A DNA stretch of 64,000 bases from Palsa-504 sp963806335. Its GTDB lineage: Bacteria > Actinomycetota > Actinomycetes > Streptosporangiales > Streptosporangiaceae. Shown piece by piece: positions 1-9,500 of the stretch (positions within the stretch are counted from its first letter, which is position 1; every line of letters begins with the position of its first letter). The notes below the pieces were generated by a model. That model ran no database searches. It saw nothing but the letters and a program-made list of their open reading frames with translations, and was not told where the DNA came from. A program made the translations under genes and the position numbers. Where the stretch lies: NCBI GenBank assembly GCA_963806335.1, contig CAWDXO010000012.1, forward strand, positions 372,001 through 436,000. Direction: 5' to 3'.

Positions 1-457
1 TCCGCAGCGCCAGTTCGTTCGCGGCGAAGCCACCGAACACCACCGAGTGCACCGCGCCGATCCGCGCGCACGCCAGCATCGCCACCACGGCCTCGGGGAT
101 CATCGGCATGTAGATGACCACCCGGTCGCCCAAGCCAACCCCCAAGCCGGCCAGCACGCCGGCGAAACGTTCCACTTGATCCAGGAGTTCCCGGTAGGTG
201 TAGGTGCGGCAGGTGCCGGTCACCGGACTGTCGTAGATCAGCGCGGCCTGGTCGCCCCGGCCGTCGCGGACATGCCGGTCCACCGCATTGAAGCAGGTGT
301 TCAGCACCCCGTCGGCGAACCAGCGGTAGAACGGCGGATTCGACTTGTCCAGCACGACCGTGGGTCGGCGGTACCAGTCGATCCCGCTGGCGGCCGAGCC
401 CCAGAACTTCTCCGGCTCGGTGATGCTCTGCTGGAATGCTTGCGCGTACCTGCCCAT
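1..457 (-). CDS. prpE: Propionyl-/acetyl-CoA synthetase, N-terminal part (runs off window)
   Basis: Only the first ~152 residues are present; the gene continues beyond position 1. The protein begins MGRYAQAFQQSITEPEKFW and carries LNTCFNAVDRH and ALIYDSPVTGT, stretches typical of PrpE-type propionyl-CoA synthetases and their acetyl-CoA synthetase relatives (carboxylate + ATP + CoA to acyl-CoA + AMP + PPi, cytoplasm). The AMP-binding P-loop and the catalytic lysine of the C-terminal lid lie outside the window, so propionate versus acetate preference cannot be decided. The ATG at 457 is chosen because GGAGAGGGAAG lies just upstream and the family N-terminus starts here. A 27-codon open frame with its own ribosome binding site lies immediately upstream in the same frame, separated by a TAA stop. 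Confidence 0.85.
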   Translation of the reverse strand, partial: MGRYAQAFQQSITEPEKFWGSAASGIDWYRRPTVVLDKSNPPFYRWFADGVLNTCFNAVDRHVRDGRGDQAALIYDSPVTGTCRTYTYRELLDQVERFAGVLAGLGVGLGDRVVIYMPMIPEAVVAMLACARIGAVHSVVFGGFAANELALR

Positions 458-496
458 GTCTTCCCTCTCCTCGCTACCCGTCCAGGTCTCTTGCCA

Positions 497-580
497 TTAC
501 GCCCGCGCGAGCGGACCAAGCGGCAGAACCGCGCGACCTTCGGTGAACTCGTACACGTCGTCTCGGGCGACGGAAGTCAT
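497..580 (-). CDS. Possible 27-residue leader or small protein upstream of prpE
   Basis: An open frame of 28 codons starts at ATG 580, preceded by GAGGAGGCTCAC, a strong Shine-Dalgarno at good spacing. The product would be MTSVARDDVYEFTEGRAVLP followed by LGPLARA, ending at TAA 497-499. It lies 39 bases upstream of the prpE start and in the same frame, so the stop codon separates it from the synthetase. No family is recognised. It may be a translated leader, a small protein, or the remnant of a longer synthetase N-terminus cut off by a stop. The ribosome binding site is the only positive evidence. Confidence 0.3.
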   Translation of the reverse strand: MTSVARDDVYEFTEGRAVLPLGPLARA

Positions 581-1013
581 GTGAGCCTCCTCATGCAGCT
601 GTGTCCCTTCGGGCAGCCTAAGCCCGGCCACGGCGGATCACCATGTGCCGAAGGTCCCGGCTGCGGGCAGCTTCTCGTGCCGCCTGCACCGCCCTGGCCG
701 AAGGTCCTGTGCGTCAGGACGTTGGTCCATAGCGCGGGCGCTCGTTCCGGAGTGGAGTAGCTCATGACAGAGGACCCCAGGCAGACGCGGAGGAACGGAT
801 CAGATCCGCGCACCGCGCAATCGAGATCCGCGAGAAGCGGAGGGGTCCTCTTGTCGCGTTCACTCGGATTTACCCCTCGTGTTTGCGGGTGACATCCGTG
901 GAAGGAGAACGCGGTCAGGCTGCTTCGGCTGCGCTGAATCATTCGTTGACCGGCTTCGGTCCCTGCTGATCATCCCCTTGACGGGATGCCGCCGCCGCCT
1001 TGACGATAGCCCG
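581..1013. other. Intergenic region between prpE and the TPP enzyme
   Basis: This 433-base stretch separates two divergent genes. No convincing coding sequence was seen: the open frames here are rich in Pro, Arg and Cys and resemble nothing known. It contains a region bounded by a 10-base inverted repeat (769-851, listed separately). Weak TTGAC-type -35 elements near 945 and 979 could serve the downstream TPP gene but lack a good -10. Confidence 0.5.
769..851. other. Possible structured RNA or DNA element
   Basis: AGAGGACCCC at 769-778 is the exact inverse complement of GGGGTCCTCT at 842-851. Between them lie smaller inverted repeats such as CGGATCAGATCCG. Together they could fold into a closed multi-branched structure on either strand. 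It sits in the prpE/TPP intergenic region, so a 5' leader element is possible, but no known riboswitch or ncRNA family was recognised. Confidence 0.25.
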
Positions 1014-2795
1014 GTGATCCGCAATGGCCAGCACCCGCCGGAGGCCGGCGCCGCGGCGATCGTGACGGCGCTGGCCCGGGCCGGCACCCGGGTGATCTTC
1101 GGTATCCCCGGCGGCGGCCCCAACCTGGACGTGGCCGGCGCCGGCGCAGCGGCCGGCCTGCGGTTCGTGCTTACCCACACCGAAACCGCGGCCGCGATCA
1201 TGGCCGCTACCTACGCTGACCTGACCGACGGGCCCGGCGCGGTGCTGGTGACCCGGGGTCCGGGGCTGGCCAGCGCGGTCAACGGGATCGCGCACGCGGC
1301 GCTCGACCGGCTCGCGGTCATCGTCATCGCCGACACGGTCCGGTCGGCGGAGGCGGACCGGATCAGCCACCAGCGGCTAGATCAGGCCGCGCTGGGCCGG
1401 GCGGTAGCCAAGGCCGTGGTCGCCGTCGGCGGGAGCCGGGCCGGCGATGCGGCCGCGGAGGCGGTCCGGCTGGCGCTCGCGCGCCCGGCCGGGCCCGTCA
1501 TTGCCCTCATGGACGACAGCAGCGCCGGACCCGCGACCGGGACGGCCGGGCCCGACTCCAGTGCCGGCCAGCAGGCGGGAACCGCGGCCGAACGGGGCGA
1601 TGATCTCGCCGTGCTGGCCCGGGCCCTGCGCTCGGCCCGGCGGCCGGTGGTCCTGCTGGGACACGAGGCTATCGCGCACACCGCCGCCATCCGGGCGGCG
1701 CTGCGCGGCAGCGGCATCCCGGTCCTGCACAGCTACCGGGCCCGCGGCATCATGCCCGACTCCGAGCCGGAGGCCGCCGGGCTGGTCACCGGCGGCACGA
1801 TGGAATGGCCGCTCCTTGCCGCCGCCGATCTCATCCTCGGGCTGGGCGTCGACGAGGCGGAGATGATCCCGGCGCCCTGGGATTATCAGGGGCTCACGGT
1901 GCTCGTCACCGGGAATCCGGGCCGGTCCGGCCCGGCCACCTACTTCACCGGGGCCAGTGAGCTGACCGGGGCGCTGCCCGCGGCGATCGACATGCTGGCG
2001 GCGGCCGGCCGGCGACATGACTGGCCGCCCGCGATCGGCCGGGCCGCCCGGGCGGTCACCAAGCGGCGGCTGGCCGACGCGGCCGACGCGGCCCCGGGCC
2101 TGCTGGCGCCGCAGCAGGTCGCCGGATGCGTGCGGGCCCACACGCCGGATGATGGCGTCGCCACCGTCGACGCGGGCGCTCACATGCTCGCGGTGATGCC
2201 GCTGTGGGAAGTGACGCAGCCGCGCCGGCTGCTGATCTCCAGCGGACTGGCCACGATGGGCTTCGCGCTGCCGGCCGCCGTCGCAGCCGCGCTCTGCCAC
2301 CCGGAACAACCGGTGGTCGCCTTCACCGGAGACGGCGGCCTGGCCATGGCCCTGGCTGAAATCGAGACAGCCGTCCGGCTCGGGCTGCGGATCGTGGTCG
2401 TCGTGTTCAACGACGCCGCCCTCAGCCTCATCAAGATCAAGCAACAGCCGGCCGGGCAGGGCGGCGGCGAGGCCGTCCGCTACGGCCCGGTCAGCTACGC
2501 CCGCGCCGCCGAGGCGATGGGCGCCGCGGCCGTGGTCGTCCGCGCCGAGGCCGAGCTCGCCCAGGCGCTGACGGCGGCGCTGCGCCGGGACGGCCCCACG
2601 GTGATCGACGCGCTGGTGGACCCGGCCGGCTATTCGGTGATCATGGAGCTGAGCCGGGGTGAAGCAGGACGTCAGCCCCTGCCGGGCGTGGAGCCCGCCG
2701 GGGATCGAGCGAACGCGAAGGAGCGTGTGCAGTGGCCATTACCGTGGCGAAGTTCAGGGATGTCGCCGAGGGAACCCAGCCGGGGCAGTTCATGA
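1014..2795 (+). CDS. Thiamine-diphosphate-dependent enzyme (acetolactate synthase-like)
   Basis: The protein has the three-domain layout of the acetolactate synthase / 2-oxoacid decarboxylase superfamily. The N-terminal PYR domain contains the HTETAAAIMAATYADLT stretch with the catalytic glutamate; a central domain follows; the C-terminal PP domain has GDGGLAMALAEIE followed by VVVVFND, the GDG-x(~25)-N motif that binds Mg-ThDP. The substrate is unknown: similar proteins are annotated as benzoylformate, phosphonopyruvate or acetolactate enzymes. The frame is open from an ATG at 879, but homology begins near IRNGQHPPEAGAA, so GTG 1014 is preferred (about 593 residues). The last ~45 residues look non-homologous and overlap the next gene by 64 bases. 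Confidence 0.75.
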   Translation: MIRNGQHPPEAGAAAIVTALARAGTRVIFGIPGGGPNLDVAGAGAAAGLRFVLTHTETAAAIMAATYADLTDGPGAVLVTRGPGLASAVNGIAHAALDRLAVIVIADTVRSAEADRISHQRLDQAALGRAVAKAVVAVGGSRAGDAAAEAVRLALARPAGPVIALMDDSSAGPATGTAGPDSSAGQQAGTAAERGDDLAVLARALRSARRPVVLLGHEAIAHTAAIRAALRGSGIPVLHSYRARGIMPDSEPEAAGLVTGGTMEWPLLAAADLILGLGVDEAEMIPAPWDYQGLTVLVTGNPGRSGPATYFTGASELTGALPAAIDMLAAAGRRHDWPPAIGRAARAVTKRRLADAADAAPGLLAPQQVAGCVRAHTPDDGVATVDAGAHMLAVMPLWEVTQPRRLLISSGLATMGFALPAAVAAALCHPEQPVVAFTGDGGLAMALAEIETAVRLGLRIVVVVFNDAALSLIKIKQQPAGQGGGEAVRYGPVSYARAAEAMGAAAVVVRAEAELAQALTAALRRDGPTVIDALVDPAGYSVIMELSRGEAGRQPLPGVEPAGDRANAKERVQWPLPWRSSGMSPREPSRGSS

Positions 2796-3253
2796 TCGGC
2801 GATCGGACGCCGGTGTCGAGCCTGGCCGACCTGGATCCCAGCTTCAAGCGGCTGCTCGACGAACCGGTGACCGCCGTCGTAGCCGTCATGGGCGGGGGCG
2901 AGCACCCCAATCTCACGCCGGTGTGGTTCGACTACGAGGGCGACACCGTCCTGCTCAACCTGGCCACGCACCGCAAGAAGGTGGACTGGCTCCGCAAGGC
3001 CCCGTACGCCACCTTCCTGCTGATGAACCCGGAGAACACCTATCACTGGCTCAGCATCAAGACCGTGCTGAAGCGGGAGATCTCCGAAGACGACCCGGCC
3101 GAGGGTCAGCGCGTCACCGATCAGCTGGACCGGATCTGGGTCAAGTACACCGGGAACGATCCGCCCTACGCGCTGCGTGATCCCTCGATGGACGAACGGC
3201 GGGTGCTGTTCGAGATGGAGGTCGTCAAGGTCGCGACCTTCGGCCGTCCCTGA
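2732..3253 (+). CDS. PPOX-fold, probably F420-dependent oxidoreductase
   Basis: This 173-residue protein matches the split-barrel pyridoxamine-5'-phosphate-oxidase-like family that in actinobacteria mostly uses F420 (or FMN/heme). Recognisable parts are LTPVWFDYEGDTVLLNLATH and the following RKKVDWLRKAPYATFLLMNP, the family core with its cofactor-contacting strand, and the C-terminal MEVVKVATFG. The actual substrate is unknown. The GTG start at 2732 is supported by GAAGGAG eight bases upstream. It overlaps the TPP gene by 64 bases and is 26 bases ahead of the FAD monooxygenase, so the three genes may be cotranscribed. Confidence 0.8.
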   Translation: MAITVAKFRDVAEGTQPGQFMIGDRTPVSSLADLDPSFKRLLDEPVTAVVAVMGGGEHPNLTPVWFDYEGDTVLLNLATHRKKVDWLRKAPYATFLLMNPENTYHWLSIKTVLKREISEDDPAEGQRVTDQLDRIWVKYTGNDPPYALRDPSMDERRVLFEMEVVKVATFGRP

Positions 3254-3279
3254 CCGGCCGCCCGCAAGGATCGCCGCCG

Positions 3280-4467
3280 GTGCCTGGGATGCCGAGGGTT
3301 ATCGTCGTCGGCGGGTCAATCGGCGGCCTGACCGCGGGGCTGGTGTTGCGGGACGCCGGCTGTGACGTCCGGGTCTTCGAGCGGTCCTCGACCGCGCTGA
3401 CGGCCCGCGGGGCGGGGATCGCCGCACTCGACACCACGCTGGAGTACCTGGTCAAGTGCGGCGGTTTCCGAGCCTGCGAGTTGTGCTCGGCCACGGACTG
3501 GATCCGCTTCCTCAACCGCGACGGCAGCGTCCAGCATGAGCAGCGGCACCGGTACCTGTTCTCGTCCTGGAACACCATCTACCGGTCCCTGCTCGGCCTC
3601 TTCGACGCCGGCCGCTACCTGCTGGGCACCGAAGTGACCGGTTTCCGGCAGGACCGCGACACGGTCACGGCGACGCTCGCCTGCGGGGCCGAGGCCGAGG
3701 CCGACCTCCTGGTCTGCGCGGACGGGGTCGGCTCACTCGGCCGGGCGCGACTGGCGCCTGCCGCCACCCGGTCGTATGCGGGCTACGTGGCATGGCGCGG
3801 GACCGTGCCCGAACGTGACCTGTCCGCCAGCACCCGCGCGCGGCTCGGCGACGCGCTCACCTACCAGGTGCTGCCCGGTAGCCACATCCTCGTCTACCCG
3901 ATACCGGCGCTGGATGGCTCGCTGAGCGAAGGCGACCGCCTGATCAACACCGTCTGGTACGTCAACGTCGCCGAAGGAGCGCCGCTCGACGCCCTCATGA
4001 CCGGCCGGGACGGCATCCGCCGTCCGGTATCGATGCCCCCGGGCGCGGCGGCCGGCCCGGCCGTCACGAGCATGCGGCGGGCGGCCGCGGACCTTCTCGC
4101 CCCGCCCATCGCCGAGGTCATCGCCCGTACCGCCGAGCCGTTCGTCCAGGTGGTGTACGACATCGAGGTGCCCCGGATGGCGTTCGGCCGTACCTGCCTG
4201 CTGGGCGACGCGGCGTTCGCCGTCCGCCCGCACGCGGCGGCCGGCACGGCCAAGGCCGCCGCCGACGGCTGGGCCCTGGCCCACGAGCTCGCGGCCGCGG
4301 GCGGCGATGTTCCGGCCGCGCTCGGCGCCTGGGAACGCCGCCAGCTGGCGCTCGGCCGCAGCCTGCTGGCCCGCTGCCGCGACATAGGCGACAGCTCGCA
4401 GTTCTCGGGACGTTTCCGGCCCGGTGACCCCCGGCTCATCTTCGGCCTGTACGGTCCGGGAAACTAG
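3280..4467 (+). CDS. FAD-dependent monooxygenase (PHBH/UbiH family)
   Basis: A 395-residue flavoprotein hydroxylase. The N-terminal Rossmann motif is VIVVGGSIGGLTAGLVL, the central DG motif is CADGVGS, and the GD motif CLLGDAAFAVRPHAAAGT binds the FAD ribityl/phosphate. The family inserts one oxygen atom into aromatic or related rings using NAD(P)H. The substrate pocket cannot be read from sequence. GTG 3280 (after AAGGATCG) or ATG 3289 could start translation; the FAD motif allows either. It follows the PPOX protein by 26 bases on the same strand and may belong to the same operon; a gap of 119 bases separates it from the KAS III gene. Confidence 0.85.
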   Translation: MPGMPRVIVVGGSIGGLTAGLVLRDAGCDVRVFERSSTALTARGAGIAALDTTLEYLVKCGGFRACELCSATDWIRFLNRDGSVQHEQRHRYLFSSWNTIYRSLLGLFDAGRYLLGTEVTGFRQDRDTVTATLACGAEAEADLLVCADGVGSLGRARLAPAATRSYAGYVAWRGTVPERDLSASTRARLGDALTYQVLPGSHILVYPIPALDGSLSEGDRLINTVWYVNVAEGAPLDALMTGRDGIRRPVSMPPGAAAGPAVTSMRRAAADLLAPPIAEVIARTAEPFVQVVYDIEVPRMAFGRTCLLGDAAFAVRPHAAAGTAKAAADGWALAHELAAAGGDVPAALGAWERRQLALGRSLLARCRDIGDSSQFSGRFRPGDPRLIFGLYGPGN

Positions 4468-4586
4468 CGGCTCGGCTGAGCTGCGCTGGTAGACATCTCT
4501 TTGGGCATATGGCTCGATGGAGGCATACCTGGCGCAATTCGGGTTAGGACACCGGGTTGGGTCCAGGTTCGTCCAGGAGGTGGTCC

Positions 4587-6554
4587 GTGAAACCGTTCGT
4601 CATCAACCAGCATGGCCGCTTGGTGTTTCCTGCCAATTTCACCGGCGACCTGGACTTCTCGGTCCTGGACACCCTCGAGCAGTTCGCCGCGGTGATCGGC
4701 CGGGATTTCGAGGCCAAGGCGCCGACGGGAACCGACATCCTGGCCCGGGTCGAGTCCGGGGCCTACCCGGGGCGCTTCGAACTGCTACGGGATCTGGGCC
4801 AGAACCTGTACTGGGTCAACCGCTACGCGATCACCATGTTCGACAAGCGGCCGACCCGCTGGCGCGACCTGGCCAAGCGCCGGGACGACGTTTTCCTGCC
4901 GGTGCTGACCCCGTGGGAGGACAGCGAGCGCAAGGTGGCCGCGGTCGAGCAGGCGTTCCGGGCGCTCCCGGCAACGTGGGACGGCGATACCGAGAACAAG
5001 GTGTTCGACCTGCTGTTCGACTTGTTCCGCACCAAGCTGCACCACGCCACCGAGCTGCCGGCGATCAAGCCGACGGTGGCCGAGTTCCTGGACTCACCCG
5101 GCGCGCTGACATTCGTGATGCCCGACTACGACCCGGACTACCCGGTCTTCGGCATCGAGGACATCTTCGACGCCCACGAGAGCGTCCCTGAGCTTGAGGC
5201 ACTGATGCGCTGGGCCATGGTCCTGCACAACCAGTACCCCTGGGACCGCTCCCGCACCGAGCTGCGCGAAGCCACCGGGATCGGCGACGACGACTTCGTA
5301 GTCGCCTTCCACCCCCGCAACCGCGACGTGATGGCCTTCATCGAGCGCGTGCGGCGGTCAGCTGCTGCGGGCCAGCCCGCTAGCCCGGCCCGGCGCGAGC
5401 AGCCTCAGGCGGTCGAGCCGGTGGCACCCTACCCGCCGGTGCGGGTACGGGAGGCGTTCGCGGTCCGGCCGAAGCTGGAGGCGCTGGCGATCGTGCGCGG
5501 TGAGCACGTCTGCGACAACACCGACGTCATCGCCAACGCGAGCTTCTCGTGGTCGCCGATGAGCGCCGCGGAGATCGCCGCCAAGACCGGGATCGAGCAG
5601 CGCCGCTACACCAGCCGGGAGCCGGAGCAGCTGGCCCTGCACGCGGTCCGGGCGGCGCTGGCCAAGTCAGGCCGCTCCCCCGCCGAGATCGGTGCCGTGC
5701 TGGTCAGCACCTGCACGAGTAACCGGCAGATCCCGTCGATAGCGTGCTGGCTGTCCGGCGAGCTTGGCCTGCGGCAGACGCATGCCTCGGCCGACATGGT
5801 GGCGGCCTGCGCGGGATTGCCGTACGGGCTGTCCGAGGCGATCCGGCAGCTCCAGGAGGTCCGCCGGCCGGTCCTGCTGGTCTGCGTGGAGAAGTTCTCC
5901 GACAAGATCGGCAGTGTCCGCACCTCGCGGATGATCTTCGGAGACGGGGCCGCCGCGATGGTCATCTCCCCCGCGCCCGCGGGGGAAGCCGGGGACGTGG
6001 AGGTCGTGCAGACCTACGCGAGCGGCCCGCACAGCGAGGTCAACTCGATCATCTGGCCGAACGCCGAATTCGACGGCGACATCACCGTGTACGGCCCGGA
6101 GGTCAAGTCGCTCGTGGCCCGCTACCTGACCCAGATGCTCGACGAGCTCGGGGCTCAGGCCGACCCCGACGACCCGGGGCGGACGCTGCTTGACAGCATC
6201 GAGCTGATCATCCCGCACCAGGCCAACAAGACGATGATCCTCAACCTCGCCGAGAAGGCCGGGCTGTCCGCCGACCAGCTCTACTTCAATGTCGAGAGGA
6301 TGGGCAACGTGTCCGCAGCGAGCATCCCGATCGCGGTCTACGACGCCGTGCGCGACGGCGTGATCACCCGCCCGGTCCGGGTCTTCGCGCCGGGGTTCGG
6401 GGCCGGGGCCGTCGGCGGTTACGCGGTGATGCGCATTGACCCGGCGATCGTCGCCGATGAGGTCGTACTGGACACTCTCGAGGAGAGCGCCTCGGGGGCC
6501 GCGCAGCGGGCCGGGGGGACGACCGACGACATCCGCGCCGCCTTCGGGGGTTAA
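4587..6554 (+). CDS. KAS III (FabH-like) with a large unassigned N-terminal domain
   Basis: The 655-residue protein joins two parts. Residues ~290-635 are a 3-oxoacyl-ACP synthase III: the active-site Cys is in MVAACAGLPYG (about residue 408), His in IIPHQANKT (about 544) and Asn in RMGNVSAAS (about 574), the complete Cys-His-Asn triad, so it should condense an acyl-CoA starter with a malonyl-type extender. Residues 1-~265 (FVINQHGRLVFPANFTGDL onward, rich in W, D and F) are not part of any FabH, which is normally ~330 residues, and I do not recognise them; a Pro/Ala/Arg-rich linker follows. GTG 4587 has CCAGGAGG six bases upstream. Only 12 bases separate it from the giant carboxylase gene, implying that the carboxylase supplies its extender. 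Confidence 0.85.
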   Translation: MKPFVINQHGRLVFPANFTGDLDFSVLDTLEQFAAVIGRDFEAKAPTGTDILARVESGAYPGRFELLRDLGQNLYWVNRYAITMFDKRPTRWRDLAKRRDDVFLPVLTPWEDSERKVAAVEQAFRALPATWDGDTENKVFDLLFDLFRTKLHHATELPAIKPTVAEFLDSPGALTFVMPDYDPDYPVFGIEDIFDAHESVPELEALMRWAMVLHNQYPWDRSRTELREATGIGDDDFVVAFHPRNRDVMAFIERVRRSAAAGQPASPARREQPQAVEPVAPYPPVRVREAFAVRPKLEALAIVRGEHVCDNTDVIANASFSWSPMSAAEIAAKTGIEQRRYTSREPEQLALHAVRAALAKSGRSPAEIGAVLVSTCTSNRQIPSIACWLSGELGLRQTHASADMVAACAGLPYGLSEAIRQLQEVRRPVLLVCVEKFSDKIGSVRTSRMIFGDGAAAMVISPAPAGEAGDVEVVQTYASGPHSEVNSIIWPNAEFDGDITVYGPEVKSLVARYLTQMLDELGAQADPDDPGRTLLDSIELIIPHQANKTMILNLAEKAGLSADQLYFNVERMGNVSAASIPIAVYDAVRDGVITRPVRVFAPGFGAGAVGGYAVMRIDPAIVADEVVLDTLEESASGAAQRAGGTTDDIRAAFGG

Positions 6555-6566
6555 GGTGAGTAGCCG

Positions 6567-9500
6567 ATGAGCCAGGAATCCCGGTTTGCCTTCGAGCGCA
6601 TCGCGATCGTCAACCGGGGCGAGCCTGCGATGCGGCTGATCAACGCCGTCCGGGAGTGGAACGCCGAGGGACGTCCGGCGCTGCGGGTCATCGCCGTGTA
6701 CACCGCCGCCGACCGGCACGCGACGTTCGTCCGCGAGGCCGACGAGGCGGTGCTGATCGGCCCGGACCCGAAATCCGACGCCGACGCCGCCTTCGCCGGG
6801 AGTCCCTACCTCGACTACGCCGAGCTGGAGCGTGCGCTGCGGGCGTGCCGGGCGGACGCGGTATGGCCCGGCTGGGGGTTCGTCTCGGAGAAGGCTGAGT
6901 TCGCGGAGCTCTGCGACCGGCTGGGCATTACCTTCATCGGCCCGCCCGCCGAGGTGATGCGCCGGCTTGGCGACAAGATCGAGTCCAAGCGGCTGGCGGA
7001 GCAGGCCGGCGTCCCGCTCGCGCCGTGGAGCGGCGGCCCGATGGCCGACGCGGCGGCGGCCCGCACGGCCGCCGAGTCGATCGGCTACCCGCTGATGGTG
7101 AAGGCGACCGCGGGCGGTGGCGGCCGCGGCATCCGGCTGGTCGCCTCCCCCGGGGACCTCGACGAGGCCTTCGAGCGCGCGAGCTCGGAGGCGTCGAAGA
7201 CGGCCGGCGACGCGACGGTGTTCCTGGAGCAGGCGATTCGCGGCGGCCGGCACGTCGAGGTCCAGGTGGTCGCCGACACGGCGGGCACCGTGTGGACCCT
7301 GGGCGTGCGGGACTGCAGCGTGCAGCGGCGCAACCAGAAGGTCATCGAGGAGTCCGCCTCCACCGCGCTGGACGCCGAGCAGGAGAAAGCGCTGCGCTCC
7401 CATGCCGCCGAACTGGCCCGGGCCGCCGGGTACGTCAACGCCGGGACGGTGGAGTTCCTCTACGAGCCCAGCCAGAAGCTGCTGTCGTTCCTGGAGGTCA
7501 ACACCCGGCTGCAGGTCGAGCACCCGGTTACCGAGGTCACCACCGGCGTCGACATCGTCAAGCTGCAGCTGCATATCGCGGCGGGTGGCACGCTGTCGGA
7601 GACCGGCCCCGCCGGGCCGGCCCCGTACGGGCACGCCATCGAGGCCCGGCTCACCGCTGAGGACCCGGAGCGCGACTTCGCGCCCGCCCCCGGCCTGATC
7701 GAGCATCTCGCCCTGCCGGCCGGCCCCGGCATCAGGGTCGACACCGGAGTGGCGCCGGGCGACGTGATCCCGCCGCAGTTCGACTCGATGATCGCGAAGG
7801 TGATCGCCTGGGGCCGGGACCGCGCCGAGGCCCGCGCCCGGCTTTCCCGCGCACTGCGCCAGACCACCACGGTCATCCAGGGCGGGACCACGAACAAGGC
7901 GTTCCTGCTCGACCTGCTTAACCGGCCGGAATTCGTCCGCGGCGAGGTCGACACGACCTGGCTCGATGCGATGATGGCCGACGGTTACACGCCGCCGCGG
8001 CGGGTCGACGTCGCCCTGCTGGCCACCGCGTTCGAGGCCTACGAGGCGTACGCGCGACAGCAGCAAGACCGCCTGTTCACCTCCGCCGAGCGCGGGCGTC
8101 CCGAGGTCGGGCACGAGACGCGGCACCAGGTCGATGTCCGGGCGGGCGGCGAGGCCTACCGGCTCCAGGTGTCCCGGACCCGGCCCGGCCGGTACCAGGT
8201 CGAGCTGGACGGCCGCGGCGTGGAAGTCGACGTCGAGCGGTCCGGCCGGTTCGAGCTCCGGCTGGCCGTGGGCGGCCAGACCTTCGATGTGCTCTCGGTC
8301 GCGCAGGGCCCGGACTACCTCGTCGAGGTCGACGGTGCGGTGCACCGGATCTCCGGCGGCGAGGCGGGCCTGGTCCGTGCCCCCGCCCCGGCCATGGTGG
8401 TGGCCATCCCGGTCGCCGCCGGTGACGAGGTGGCCGAGGGCGACGTCGTGGCCGTCGTGGAGAGCATGAAGCTGGAGACGGCGCTTCGCACACCGGTGGC
8501 CGGCCGGGTTGCCGAAGTGTTCGCCGACGTCAACACCCAGGTGGACAGCGGCGCCAAGCTGCTCCTGATCGAGCCGGACGCGGATCAGGCCGCGGACTCC
8601 GAGCCGGACCAGCGGGCCGACCTGGACGCGCTGGCCGCCGGGACGGACACGCCCGACGCCGACCGCGATCCGGCCCTGGGCGCCGCGGCCGCCCTGGCCG
8701 CCCTGCGCTCCCTGGTGCTGGGCTTCGACGTCGACGAGGCTGAGGCCAGGCGGCAGCTGCAGCAGCTGGCCGCCGCGCGAGCCGACCTGCCCGCCGGCGA
8801 CCCGCAGCTGCTGGCCGGCGAGGCCGGGATCCTGCAGATCTTCGCGGACGTGTCCGCGCTGTGGCGCAACCGCCGGGTGCCGGACGAGTCGCAGGCCGAC
8901 GACGAGGCCGCCGTGGACGCCGAGGCCGCCCGCAACCCGCAGGAGTACATGCATGCCTACCTGCGCTCCCGGGACGCCGACGCCGAAGGCCTGCCCGAGT
9001 CCTTCCGGATCAAGCTGCGCCGGACCCTGGCCCACTACGGTGTCGGCGACCTGGAGCCTTCGCCCGATCTGGACCCGGCGCTCTACCGGATCTTCCTCGC
9101 CCACCGCCGGGCGGCCGCGCACGTCGCGGTCGTGTCGGACCTGCTGCAGTGGCGGCTGCGCCGCCCGGAATCACTAGGCCGGGAATCACTACCTGGGGAC
9201 GCCCTCGACGGCTACCGGCGGGTCGTCGACCAGCTAGTCCCGGCTACCCAGCTGCGGTATCCGGCCATCGGCGACCTGGCCCGGCAGGTCCGTTACCGCT
9301 GCTTCGACGCTCCGCTGATCGCCGCCGAGCGGACCCGCGCCCAGCAGCAGGTGCGCGCGGAACTCGACCGGCTGTCGCCAGACCCCCAGGCCCGGGCGGC
9401 GCAGATCGACACCATCGTCGCCTCGGGCGAGCCCATTCTCGGCGTCTTCGCCGACCGGCATCACGCCGTGATGCTCGAGGTGATGACCCGGCGGTACTAC

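Noticed and set aside
577..942. A 121-codon minus-strand frame overlapping the small ORF ahead of prpE by ATGA
   Set aside because: Composition is unlike the neighbouring genes, no ribosome binding site or family was seen; the overlap is probably chance.
5667..9122. A 1,151-codon open frame antisense to the KAS III and carboxylase genes
   Set aside because: It is rich in Gly, Arg, Val, His and Asp with no motif, and mirrors the codon pattern of real genes on the other strand; typical of high-GC antisense frames.
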